Shown piece after piece: positions 45,694-53,972 of a stretch of 64,000 nt of DNA. The notes under the pieces were generated by a model. The model made no database searches. It was not told where the DNA came from and saw only the letters and a program-made list of their open reading frames with translations. The DNA lies in assembly GCA_037969035.1 (NCBI GenBank), contig JBBKWU010000019.1, positions 1 through 64,000 on the forward strand, written 5' to 3'. The position numbers and the translations under genes were made by a program. Position 1 is the first letter of the stretch. Each line of letters starts with the position of its first letter. This stretch comes from JBBKWU01 sp037969035. Its GTDB lineage: Bacteria; Pseudomonadota; Alphaproteobacteria; Micavibrionales; Micavibrionaceae.

Positions 45694-45722
45694 TTGACAT
45701 TCAAAAGTTGAATACATACATA
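45694..45722 (+). promoter_or_regulatory. Promoter of the ferredoxin-NADP reductase gene
   Basis: A perfect TTGACA (45694-45699), a 17-base spacer and TACATA (45717-45722). The predicted start at about 45729 lies three bases before the ATG and no Shine-Dalgarno is present, so the mRNA may be nearly leaderless. Confidence 0.55.
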
Positions 45723-45731
45723 TAACTCATC

Positions 45732-46766
45732 ATGAGCGAAGTAAAACATAAAACAGATGTGATTATTATTGGCGCAGGCCCCGTGGGGCTTTTTGCGGTG
45801 TTTGAGCTGGGTTTGCTGGATATTAAGGCACACTTGGTGGACATTCTTGACCGCCCCGGTGGACAATGTACCGAGCTTTACCCCGAAAAACCAATTTATG
45901 ATATTCCAGGCTGCCCCGAAATTGGCGCGCAAGAGCTTGTCGATAATTTGATGAAGCAGATCAAACCGTTTTCACCGACATTTCATTTGGGACAACAGGC
46001 CGATAAACTTGAAAAACTCGAGAGCGGCAAATGGCAGCTTACAACCAGTATTGGCACGGTTATTGAGGCTTCTGCGATTGTGATTGCGGCGGGTGGTGGT
46101 TCGTTTACCCCGAAACGCCCACCATTGGCAGGTATTGAAGAATATGAGAATAAATCTGTTTTCTATGCGGTGCGTCAAAAGGATGTGTTCGCAGGTAAAA
46201 ATATTTTAATCGCGGGTGGCGGTGATTCAGCACTAGATTGGGTTTTGAACTTACAGCCTGTGGCAAATAAAATTGCCCTTGTGCATCGCCGTGATGATTT
46301 TCGTGCGGCACCTGATAGCGTGAACAAAATGCGCGCGTTGGTTGCTGACGGTAAAATAGATCTGCATATTGCGCAGCTTGGTGAAATCAAGGGTGAGGAT
46401 GGCTTAATCCAAGCGGTTGGATTGAAAAAAGACGACGGCGCATATGATCATGAATGTGATACGCTGTTGCCGTTTTATGGTTTGACGATGAAGCTCGGCC
46501 CGATTGCTGATTTTGGACTTAATCTGGAGCGCAATTTAATTCCTGTTAGTACTGAAACGTATGAAACATCGGTTGAAGGTATCTTTGCGATTGGTGATAT
46601 TAATACCTATGCGGGCAAGCTCAAGCTTATATTATCAGGGTTTCATGAGGCGGCACTTATGTCTCATGCGGCGTTTAAATATGTGTACCCCGACCAAAAA
46701 CCACGTTTTCAATACACAACAACATCCAGCAATTTAAAAGAAAAGCTGGGTGTAGACGGCGCATAA
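45732..46766 (+). CDS. Ferredoxin-NADP reductase, thioredoxin-reductase-like
   Basis: A 344-residue flavoprotein that moves electrons between NADPH and ferredoxin. The FAD loop IIGAGPVGLFAVFELG is at about 11-26, GGQCTELYPEKPIYDI follows, and the NADPH loop is ILIAGGGDSALDW near 156. It lacks the redox CxxC of thioredoxin reductase, which fits the FNR subfamily. It is divergent from ctaA. Confidence 0.92.
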   Translation: MSEVKHKTDVIIIGAGPVGLFAVFELGLLDIKAHLVDILDRPGGQCTELYPEKPIYDIPGCPEIGAQELVDNLMKQIKPFSPTFHLGQQADKLEKLESGKWQLTTSIGTVIEASAIVIAAGGGSFTPKRPPLAGIEEYENKSVFYAVRQKDVFAGKNILIAGGGDSALDWVLNLQPVANKIALVHRRDDFRAAPDSVNKMRALVADGKIDLHIAQLGEIKGEDGLIQAVGLKKDDGAYDHECDTLLPFYGLTMKLGPIADFGLNLERNLIPVSTETYETSVEGIFAIGDINTYAGKLKLILSGFHEAALMSHAAFKYVYPDQKPRFQYTTTSSNLKEKLGVDGA

Positions 46767-46837
46767 TTTCCCCCAAAAGCATAATTTTCTGGTACTCTGC
46801 GCTTGGTTAACCACAATAACGAAAAGCAAATCAATAC

Positions 46838-47644
46838 ATGGCCTCTGTCGACATCATAGAAGCATCTGGAAAAGCATATTTGCTGGTTTGGCGTGAGCGC
46901 GCTTACCTTTGGAAGCTCGCGATGGTGCCTATCCTTATCAAACTTGTGTGCGAGGTGACGGTGTTGTCGCTAGGTTTAGGTGGCGATTTTATCAAAACAG
47001 GATTGATTAGTTTGCCATCATATCTGGCCGAGGGCTGGATGCTGTCGCATTTTGTAAGGCTTATATTTCTCGACCATCGCTGGCCGTTCCGCCCGAGCGG
47101 CGATATGGATAGCGACATGAAAAAACTGCATGAACGTGCGCGTGGCGTTATGGGCGGTATGGTTGTTTATGCGCTGATAAAAGTACTGATGATTGGGTTT
47201 GTGGCGTTTTCGTATGATGCGATGGGCGGTATTGAGCAAATGGAGAGTAATAGTGACAAAGAACCATCGGCGATAATGTTTTTACTCTCTATCGTTATGC
47301 TCTCTGGCTTTATCTGGCTCTTTCGTTTTTTCTGGCTCTATATTCCTGTGGCGTTGAATTTCTCTATTCGTGAATATACGCGCAGGCTTGGTGGTTATAA
47401 TGCTTCGCTTTGGCTTGTGGGAACGTGGTTGATCTGTTTTATACCCATATTTTTCGTGTTTAGCATTGTCGCATCGATTGTGTTTATTGATTTGAGCCCA
47501 ACTGCTAGTGCTATGTCACAGTTTATGTTCTGTGTCTCGCGTGTGCTGGTGGATACGCTGCTTATGTTGGTTATCACAGCAGGCATTAGCCACGCCTTGT
47601 CAGGCATGATTGGTAAGCAGGCAAAGCCCACACCCAAAAAATAA
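46838..47644 (+). CDS. Unknown multi-pass membrane protein
   Basis: A 268-residue protein with about six hydrophobic segments (for example MVVYALIKVLMIGFVAFSY, IMFLLSIVMLSGFIWLF and WLICFIPIFFVFSIVASIVF). Family not recognised. It lies 71 bases after the reductase gene. Confidence 0.65.
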   Translation: MASVDIIEASGKAYLLVWRERAYLWKLAMVPILIKLVCEVTVLSLGLGGDFIKTGLISLPSYLAEGWMLSHFVRLIFLDHRWPFRPSGDMDSDMKKLHERARGVMGGMVVYALIKVLMIGFVAFSYDAMGGIEQMESNSDKEPSAIMFLLSIVMLSGFIWLFRFFWLYIPVALNFSIREYTRRLGGYNASLWLVGTWLICFIPIFFVFSIVASIVFIDLSPTASAMSQFMFCVSRVLVDTLLMLVITAGISHALSGMIGKQAKPTPKK

Positions 47645-47668
47645 CAGGCACACTACTGTTAAGCGCGC

Positions 47669-47935
47669 CTATTGCAGAGTTAATTCAATATCGTAGAATT
47701 TGCCGTGACTTGGCGTGATGATCTCTTTGCTCGCAAGATAAACCGAATGCAATTTTCCATCCAATTCCCGTGACCAAAAATCCAAAAATCCGTGCAAAAC
47801 GGGGAATTTTGGCGCGATATCATATTCTTGCCAGATATAGGATTGTAGAAAATCGGGATAATCAGGCAGATGATAAATAATCTCCGCTGTGGTCAGGCGA
47901 TAGTCTTTTACAAACTGGGTTTCGAAATTTGCCAT
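47669..47935 (-). CDS. Usg family protein
   Basis: An 88-residue protein of the alphaproteobacterial Usg family, whose function is unknown. The family core is clear: KDYRLTTAEIIYHLPDYP, LQSYIWQEYDIAPKFP and FLDFWSRELDGKLHSVYLA. AGGAGGT lies seven bases before the ATG at 47935; a TTG two codons upstream is too near the ribosome site. Confidence 0.9.
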   Translation of the reverse strand: MANFETQFVKDYRLTTAEIIYHLPDYPDFLQSYIWQEYDIAPKFPVLHGFLDFWSRELDGKLHSVYLASKEIITPSHGKFYDIELTLQ

Positions 47936-48112
47936 ACTCAAACCTCCTGTTTCTTATACTTATCGGGGCTTTTGTAATTATATTGCCCTTAATAAGTATA
48001 GCAAAAAATTCTGTTCCGCATAAGGACATTCTCGCACAACTATATTTCAAAACCGTTAATACATAAGGGATAGGTACGTTATACATACGCAATTATTCTT
48101 CAATGAATCTTC

Positions 48113-48141
48113 TTGATTTTGGCTGAGCGGTGCGCTACATG
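48113..48141 (+). promoter_or_regulatory. groESL promoter
   Basis: TTGATT (48113-48118), a 17-base spacer and TACATG (48136-48141), directly before the CIRCE element. The -35 region with its preceding C (CTTGAT) and a -10 with CAT would also suit a heat-shock sigma factor; which sigma is used cannot be decided here. Confidence 0.6.
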
Positions 48142-48142
48142 T

Positions 48143-48169
48143 TTAGCACTCACTACGGGGGAGTGCTAA
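48143..48169 (+). promoter_or_regulatory. CIRCE operator (HrcA binding site)
   Basis: TTAGCACTC and GAGTGCTAA form a perfect 9-9-9 inverted repeat, the consensus CIRCE. HrcA represses groESL here when GroEL is free. No hrcA gene is in the window. Confidence 0.97.
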
Positions 48170-48229
48170 CAAAGCCCTCGTGAAAGTGAAAAAGTTGTTT
48201 TAAAACATATTGTTAGAGAGGAAACGACA

Positions 48230-48523
48230 ATGACAAAATTCCGTCCTTTACACGATCGCGTGCTTTTGCGCCGTATCGAACAGAACGCAAAAACTGCTGG
48301 TGGGATCATTATTCCAGACACAGCGAAAGAAAAGCCTATGGAAGGCGAAATCGTTTCTGTTGGCACAGGCCACATTAACGACAACGGCGATGTTCGCCCA
48401 TTAGATGTTAAATCCGGTGACCGCGTGATCTTTTCAAAATGGTCAGGCACAGAAATCATGATTGATGGCGAAGAACTTCTCGTCATGAAAGAGTCAGACA
48501 TTATTGGTGTCATGGCTGCTTAA
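48230..48523 (+). CDS. groES: Co-chaperonin GroES
   Basis: A 97-residue heptameric lid for GroEL, with the start FRPLHDRVLLRR, the mobile loop KTAGGIIIPDTAKEKP and the end VMKESDIIGV. AGAGAGGAAA precedes the ATG. It is controlled by the CIRCE element 61 bases upstream. Confidence 0.97.
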   Translation: MTKFRPLHDRVLLRRIEQNAKTAGGIIIPDTAKEKPMEGEIVSVGTGHINDNGDVRPLDVKSGDRVIFSKWSGTEIMIDGEELLVMKESDIIGVMAA

Positions 48524-48549
48524 CCCCAAAACTCTAGGAGAACTATATT

Positions 48550-50208
48550 ATGAACAATAAAGATGTAAAATTCCGCGGTGACGCCCGCGATAAAATGCTG
48601 CGCGGCGTGAATATTCTCGCTGATGCTGTGAAAGTAACGCTCGGTCCTAAAGGCCGTAACGTTGTGATCGACAAATCTTTTGGCGCTCCGCGCATTACAA
48701 AAGACGGCGTAACCGTTGCAAAAGAAATCCAGCTCGAAGACAAATTCGAGAACATGGGCGCTCAATTGGCTGCTGAAGCTGCGAAAAAGCAAAACGACCA
48801 AGCTGGCGATGGCACAACAACAACAACTGTATTGTTGCAAGCTATGGTTCGCGAAGGCGTTAAAGCCGTAGCAGCGGGCATGAACCCGATGGACCTACGT
48901 CGCGGTATGGACAAAGCCAGCGAAACTGTTGTCGAGTACATCGGCAAAATCTCAACAAAAGTCAAAGGCACAGAAGAAATCAAACAAGTTGGTGTTATTT
49001 CTGCCAATGGTGATATTGAGATTGGCTCGCTGATTGCGGAAGCAATGGAGCGCGTTGGTAACGAAGGCGTTATCACTGTTGAAGAAAACAAAGCCCTTAA
49101 GAACGAACTTGAAGTTGTTGAAGGTATGCAGTTTGACCGTGGTTACTTGTCTCCTTACTTCATCACAGATTCAAATAAAATGATCTGTGATCTTGAAAAC
49201 CCATACATTCTTTTGAATGAAGGCAAACTGTCTAACCTGCAAGCAATCTTGCCAGTGTTGGAAGCTGTTGTTCAAAGCAGCCGTCCATTGTTGATCGTTG
49301 CTGAAGATGTTGAGGGCGAAGCCCTTGCGACTTTGGTTGTGAACAAACTCCGTGGTGGTTTGAAAGTTGCTGCTGTGAAAGCACCTGGTTTTGGTGATCG
49401 TCGCAAAGCAATGCTTGAAGACATGGCAATCGTAACTGGTGGTCAGGTTATTTCAGAAGATCTAGGCATTAAACTTGAGTCTGTAACACTTGAAATGCTG
49501 GGAACAGCGAAGAAAATTTCAATCACTAAAGATGATACAACAATCATCGATGGTGCAGGCGACAAGAAAGAAATCGAAGGCCGTTGCGCACAAATCCGTC
49601 AGCAAGTTGAAAACACAACTTCTGACTACGACAAAGAGAAATTGCAAGAACGTCTAGCCAAATTGGCTGGTGGTGTTGCTGTTCTTCGCGTTGGTGGTGC
49701 GACTGAGCTTGAAGTGAAAGAACGCAAAGACCGCGTTGACGATGCGATGCACGCTACACGCGCTGCTGTTGAAGAAGGCATTGTTGCCGGTGGCGGTGCT
49801 GCGCTTCTTTACGCAACGCTCGCTCTGGAAGGCCTGAAAGGCGATAATAACGACCAACAAGTTGGTATCGACATTATCCGCCGTGCTATTCAGTCACCAG
49901 TTCGTCAGATCGTTGAAAACGCAGGTGTTGAAGGTTCTATAGTGGTTGGCAAAATGCTTGACCAGAAGAACAAAAACTTCGGCTACAACGCGCAAACAGG
50001 CGAGTATGTTGATATGGTGAAAGCCGGTATCATCGACCCTGCCAAAGTTGTTCGTACAGCGCTTCAAGACGCGGTATCTGTTGCGGGTCTTTTGATCACA
50101 ACAGAAGCCATGATCACGGATCGTCCTGACGATGGTAAGTCAACAGGCGCAGGTGATATGGGCGCAATGGGCGGTATGGGTGGAATGGGCGGCATGGGCA
50201 TGATGTAA
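48550..50208 (+). CDS. groEL: Chaperonin GroEL
   Basis: A 552-residue chaperonin of normal length. The ATP site is in GPKGRNVVID and GDGTTTTTVL; the tail is the typical GGM repeat (MGGMGGMGGMGMM). TAGGAGAA precedes the ATG. It forms the groESL operon with groES 26 bases upstream and is followed by a terminator at 50377. Confidence 0.98.
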   Translation: MNNKDVKFRGDARDKMLRGVNILADAVKVTLGPKGRNVVIDKSFGAPRITKDGVTVAKEIQLEDKFENMGAQLAAEAAKKQNDQAGDGTTTTTVLLQAMVREGVKAVAAGMNPMDLRRGMDKASETVVEYIGKISTKVKGTEEIKQVGVISANGDIEIGSLIAEAMERVGNEGVITVEENKALKNELEVVEGMQFDRGYLSPYFITDSNKMICDLENPYILLNEGKLSNLQAILPVLEAVVQSSRPLLIVAEDVEGEALATLVVNKLRGGLKVAAVKAPGFGDRRKAMLEDMAIVTGGQVISEDLGIKLESVTLEMLGTAKKISITKDDTTIIDGAGDKKEIEGRCAQIRQQVENTTSDYDKEKLQERLAKLAGGVAVLRVGGATELEVKERKDRVDDAMHATRAAVEEGIVAGGGAALLYATLALEGLKGDNNDQQVGIDIIRRAIQSPVRQIVENAGVEGSIVVGKMLDQKNKNFGYNAQTGEYVDMVKAGIIDPAKVVRTALQDAVSVAGLLITTEAMITDRPDDGKSTGAGDMGAMGGMGGMGGMGMM

Positions 50209-50376
50209 AAAGCGGCTCTTTTCTCCGCTGTCATCGTTAAAGATGTTTCTGCGGTTCGCATGTACGAATGTCGTACATTTACGATCCTCGAACCATCTTT
50301 GCCTTGCCAGACGAAGAAGATACCTCGCTTTATCATGTTCAGGCGGCTCTAAACCCGACCTAAACAATTTTAAAGA

Positions 50377-50406
50377 AGTCGAGCATTGCGGTGTTCGGCT
50401 TTTTTA
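50377..50406 (+). terminator. Terminator after groESL
   Basis: AGTCGAGCA and TGTTCGGCT pair over nine bases (two wobbles) with loop TTGCGG, followed by six T. Confidence 0.82.
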
Positions 50407-50422
50407 TTGTCATAAAAATTAG

Positions 50423-50451
50423 TTGCATTTTTTTGTCAGTATACGTAATAC
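50423..50451 (+). promoter_or_regulatory. Promoter of the M16 peptidase gene
   Basis: TTGCAT (50423-50428), a 17-base spacer and TAATAC (50446-50451); the ATG follows 30 bases later after GGGAG. Confidence 0.65.
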
Positions 50452-50481
50452 TGATCAACACTTAGTACAGGGAGTATAAAA

Positions 50482-51753
50482 ATGGCGATTGAGCAGCATA
50501 AACTATCCAACGGAGCAACATTTTTATTTGATCCAATTCCGCATCTTGAAACGGCGGCAATAGGATGGTTTTTTGGTGTCGGCGCACGTTTTGAGACAAA
50601 AAATCAAAATGGAATCGCTCACTTTTCCGAACATTTAGCTTTCAAAAGCACAAAAAATAGAACAACGCAGGAAATTGCCCGTGAATTTGCCAGAATGGGT
50701 GCCTATTCGAATGCGTGGACTTCAAAAGAGATGACGGCCTATTATGGATCTTCTATGGCAGAGGATGTCGTGGCGGTCGATAGAATTTTACATGACTTGG
50801 TTACAAACCAGGCATTTAATGAAAGTGAAGTTGACACCGAGCGTGGCGCGATTATTTCTGAAATTGGCGAAGATTACGACACAGCAAGTGATCATATCTT
50901 TGAGCTTTTGTACGCAGAGGCATATAAGAATCAGCCATATGGACGTAGCATATTAGGCCCCTCCGAAAATGTTGAGCGATTTACAGCCGCGGAATTTAGA
51001 AAATGGTCTAAACATTATAACGGTAATAACTTAATTGTCAGTGTTGCGGGCAACGTCGACCCGCAAAAAATTCTAAAAGAATTAGAAAAGACAGCTGGGA
51101 CTGTTCCGGCAGGGAAAAAAGCGATATACAAACCCGCTAAATACTCTGGCGGGTCTGTTTATGAGCATCGTGATGATAAAAACATTCAAGTGGCTTTGGC
51201 ATTTAATGCCGCCGCTGTCGGTGATGAAAAATCAACAGCAGAGAATGTGATGGCTATTATTTTGGGCGGCGGCATGTCGTCAAGACTCTTTACCGAAGTA
51301 CGTGAAAAGCGAGGGCTTGTTTACACGACGTTTGCGCAGAAATCGGGTTCTTTTGATACAGGTAACTTAACCTTATACGCTGGTGTTGGAGCAGAAAAAA
51401 CAGATGGTGTCGCGGCATTGGATAAATTGACCCCATCCTTGTGCGACGAAATTAAAAAAATGCGTGAAGAGAAAGTAACCGACCAAGAGCTTGAGGACGC
51501 CAAAAAAGCCATTGCTGTCGGAACGATCTTCTCGCTAGAAACTGCGTCAAGTAGAATGGAGCAGAATGCGGAACGCTTTTATTTTAAGGGTTCTGCCGTT
51601 GAAGGCAAAGAGACACTTGCAAAAGTGAATGCCGTCACAAAAGATGACATTTTGGACGCAGCGCAACGTATTTTTGCAACCAAGCCGACATTAGCTGTGA
51701 TTGGTAAAGCTAATTTGCGGTACGATGCGGTTGTCAAAAGCTTGAAGCTGTAA
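50482..51753 (+). CDS. M16 family zinc peptidase
   Basis: A 423-residue peptidase of the processing-protease type. The inverted zinc motif HFSEH is at residues 47-51 and a distal Glu lies in DTERGAIISEI. The C-terminal domain has the Arg/Tyr-type pattern GLVYTTFAQKSGS. Relatives include the mitochondrial processing peptidase and alphaproteobacterial pqqL-like proteins. No signal peptide. mutM follows after 13 bases. Confidence 0.92.
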   Translation: MAIEQHKLSNGATFLFDPIPHLETAAIGWFFGVGARFETKNQNGIAHFSEHLAFKSTKNRTTQEIAREFARMGAYSNAWTSKEMTAYYGSSMAEDVVAVDRILHDLVTNQAFNESEVDTERGAIISEIGEDYDTASDHIFELLYAEAYKNQPYGRSILGPSENVERFTAAEFRKWSKHYNGNNLIVSVAGNVDPQKILKELEKTAGTVPAGKKAIYKPAKYSGGSVYEHRDDKNIQVALAFNAAAVGDEKSTAENVMAIILGGGMSSRLFTEVREKRGLVYTTFAQKSGSFDTGNLTLYAGVGAEKTDGVAALDKLTPSLCDEIKKMREEKVTDQELEDAKKAIAVGTIFSLETASSRMEQNAERFYFKGSAVEGKETLAKVNAVTKDDILDAAQRIFATKPTLAVIGKANLRYDAVVKSLKL

Positions 51754-51766
51754 TATATAAGGCTCT

Positions 51767-52618
51767 ATGCCTGAATTACCAGAAGTAGAAACTGTGATGC
51801 GCGGTATGGAACGCGCATTAACGGGAAAAGTGATACAGGGCGCACTGCAAAGGCGCCCTGATTTGCGCGTGTCGTTCCCTGAGCGGCTTGTTGAACGTTT
51901 AAGTGGTCAAACCATCACGCATTTCAAACGCCGTGCTAAATACATCCTGATGAGCCTTTCGAGCGGTGAGACATTTATCTTGCATTTGGGGATGTCGGGG
52001 CGGGTGATGATTATTCCTGACGGGCAGGGCGTTGCGCCTGAAAAACACGATCATCTGGTTATTGATATGGTGAACGGTGTGCGCGTTATTTATCGCGATC
52101 CGCGCCGTTTTGGCATGGTGTATATGACGGGCGTGAATGATGATATTGCGGCGCATCAAGCGTTTGCGAAAATGGGGCCAGAGCCGCTGGGTAATGAATT
52201 CTCGGGTGAGATTTTACAGGCACGTCTTAAGAATAAGAAAACGATCATTAAATCGGCGTTGCTCGATCAACGCGTTGTTGCGGGCTTGGGTAATATTTAT
52301 GTGTGCGAGGCGCTATATCGCACAGGAATTAACCCACGCACGGCCTCGAATACGATTTCTGCGGCAAAATGTAATGATTTGGTGCGTCATATCCGCGATA
52401 TTTTGAATGAAGCGATTAAATCGGGCGGCAGTACACTTAAGGATTACAGACACACCGATGATGGCTTGGGATATTTTCAGCACCAATTTGCTGTGTATGA
52501 CCGCGAAGGACTTGCCTGTCCTGATTGTGATTGTGATATGATGGACGCCCGCAATGGGATTAAACGCATTGTGCAGGCAGGGCGCTCAAGTTTTTACTGC
52601 CCCGCTAAACAGAAATAA
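51767..52618 (+). CDS. mutM: Formamidopyrimidine-DNA glycosylase, altered zinc finger
   Basis: A 283-residue Fpg that removes 8-oxoguanine. The N-terminus MPELPEVE carries the catalytic Pro and Glu. The C-terminal zinc finger normally has four Cys; here C251, C254 and C278 are present, but the last position is K281 in FYCPAKQK. An additional C256 (CPDCDC) and a longer gap may compensate. Otherwise length and motifs are normal. The gene may be co-transcribed with the M16 gene. Confidence 0.93.
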   Translation: MPELPEVETVMRGMERALTGKVIQGALQRRPDLRVSFPERLVERLSGQTITHFKRRAKYILMSLSSGETFILHLGMSGRVMIIPDGQGVAPEKHDHLVIDMVNGVRVIYRDPRRFGMVYMTGVNDDIAAHQAFAKMGPEPLGNEFSGEILQARLKNKKTIIKSALLDQRVVAGLGNIYVCEALYRTGINPRTASNTISAAKCNDLVRHIRDILNEAIKSGGSTLKDYRHTDDGLGYFQHQFAVYDREGLACPDCDCDMMDARNGIKRIVQAGRSSFYCPAKQK

Positions 52619-52640
52619 ATTGATAAAACAGGGTTTTGAT

Positions 52641-53033
52641 ATGCGCGTGATTTTGAATGGTATGGTTGTTTTTACGCTTGTTTTTTGCGCAGGGTTTGCG
52701 GCGTACGCACAAGGTGATTTTCAGTCAGAGCAAATACAGCAACCAGCTTTTTTAAGCGCATTAACCGATATTCCGCTTATGAACGGCTTGGAAGAACTCA
52801 GCGAAGAGGCTTTTGTCTTTGATAAGCCCGGCGGGCGTATTGTGGATGCGACGGCTGTGGGTAAAGCTGTGTCTCCAGCGACAATAGAGCTGTTTTATAA
52901 CCAGACATTGCCGCATTTGGGATGGGAGAGAATTGCGCCGAATAGCTTTGTTCGGCAGGGCGAATCTCTTGATATTGAGGTGTTTGAGCGAGAAAAATAT
53001 GGTGTTATTCGTTTTTCTGTTAAACCACGTTAA
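52641..53033 (+). CDS. Small exported protein, unknown
   Basis: A 130-residue protein with a signal peptide (MRVILNGMVVFTLVFCAGFA, cleavage near AYA). The mature part has strands such as AFVFDKPGGRIVDATAVG and ends in VIRFSVKPR. The frame is open back to 52554 inside mutM, but the signal peptide sets the start at 52641. Proteins of this sort are found between mutM and rpsT in related genomes, by recollection; function unknown. Confidence 0.7.
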   Translation: MRVILNGMVVFTLVFCAGFAAYAQGDFQSEQIQQPAFLSALTDIPLMNGLEELSEEAFVFDKPGGRIVDATAVGKAVSPATIELFYNQTLPHLGWERIAPNSFVRQGESLDIEVFEREKYGVIRFSVKPR

Positions 53034-53073
53034 TTGCCATAGAATCGAATTGAAATTTTTTCCACAGTATTGC

Positions 53074-53103
53074 TTGACAAAAGGGCTCCATAAAGCGTAA
53101 AAC
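53074..53103 (+). promoter_or_regulatory. rpsT promoter
   Basis: A perfect TTGACA (53074-53079), an 18-base spacer and TAAAAC (53098-53103), giving a leader of about 50 bases. Confidence 0.65.
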
Positions 53104-53156
53104 ACTCCAATCTTACAAAACAGATGAAGACAGAACGAAAAAAGGATTAGAGAATA

Positions 53157-53432
53157 ATGGCTGACCATGCTTCTGCAAAAACAAGAATTAGACGCAACGC
53201 CCGCCGCGCCGATATTAATGGTGCGCGCCGTAGCCGTATTCGTACATTTATTAAAAAGATTGAAGTTGCTATCGCTTCTGGCGATGTCAAGCAAGCTGAA
53301 GAAGCTTACAAAGTAGCTCAACCTGAAGTCCACCGCGGTGTATCAAAAGGTATTTTGCACAAAAATACAGCATCCCGCAAAATGTCGCGTCTATCAGCGC
53401 GTATTAAAGCCACTAAACAGGCTGCAAAATAA
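53157..53432 (+). CDS. rpsT: 30S ribosomal protein S20
   Basis: A 91-residue basic helical protein of the 30S subunit. The pattern NARRADINGARRSRIRTFIK and the C-terminal GILHKNTASRKMSRL are typical. It is upstream of dnaA, a common alphaproteobacterial arrangement. Confidence 0.96.
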   Translation: MADHASAKTRIRRNARRADINGARRSRIRTFIKKIEVAIASGDVKQAEEAYKVAQPEVHRGVSKGILHKNTASRKMSRLSARIKATKQAAK

Positions 53433-53972
53433 CACTCCAACTATAGTGTTCAATTAATATTATATTCGGATACGTTGTATCCAAAACTTGTAACCAGGGA
53501 GCTTTCTTTGGTTATTTGACGTGCGTAAAATAAAAAGAGCAAAATAATTTCTTTTTCAATGTTCTTGTTTTGATCGTATTGCCAAGCCTAAAAAAGTTCT
53601 ATAGGTTTAAATTTCGTTCGCAGGACATGACAAAAAAAGACAGATTTTGATCTGTTTAACTTTAGACTTGTGAGCTGATTTCTAGGAAGCGGTTGATACC
53701 TATTTCAACCTGTTTCGAGGGTCGTCCTGATCCTGAGGTATACAGAAACAAACGTTTCTGGCGCCTCTAAAAAGAGAGCAAAGGGGGACACTCCCACAGA
53801 GATACCGTTCATTCGGCATCTGTATATTGTGAGATTGCCTTGTAAAATTTCGATGTTTTAAAGAAGAAAAATTGTAAACGTGTCCACGTTTGCAAGGTCT
53901 TTTTTGTGCCTTTTTAAGGGCAATAAATTGTGTGTTTAATTTTTAAATTGTAAATTGTGGGAGTACTAAAAT
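53433..53972 (+). other. Hairpin-rich dnaA leader
   Basis: No gene is seen in 540 bases. A series of short stem-loops is present, several perfect: GGATAC-GTT-GTATCC (53468-53482), ACAGAT-TTTG-ATCTGT (53640-53655), GGTTGA...TCAACC (53691-53710), CAGAAAC-AAAC-GTTTCTG (53743-53760) and AAACGTG-TC-CACGTTT (53876-53891). They are not followed by long T runs except near 53899. This could be a structured 5' leader that controls dnaA translation, or part of the origin region. No cluster of consensus DnaA boxes was found. Confidence 0.5.

Noticed and set aside
53433..53972. Chromosomal origin oriC upstream of dnaA
   Set aside because: No cluster of TTATCCACA-type DnaA boxes or AT-rich 13-mers could be read; a single TTTTCCACA at about 53058 is not enough. 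Needs whole-genome skew.
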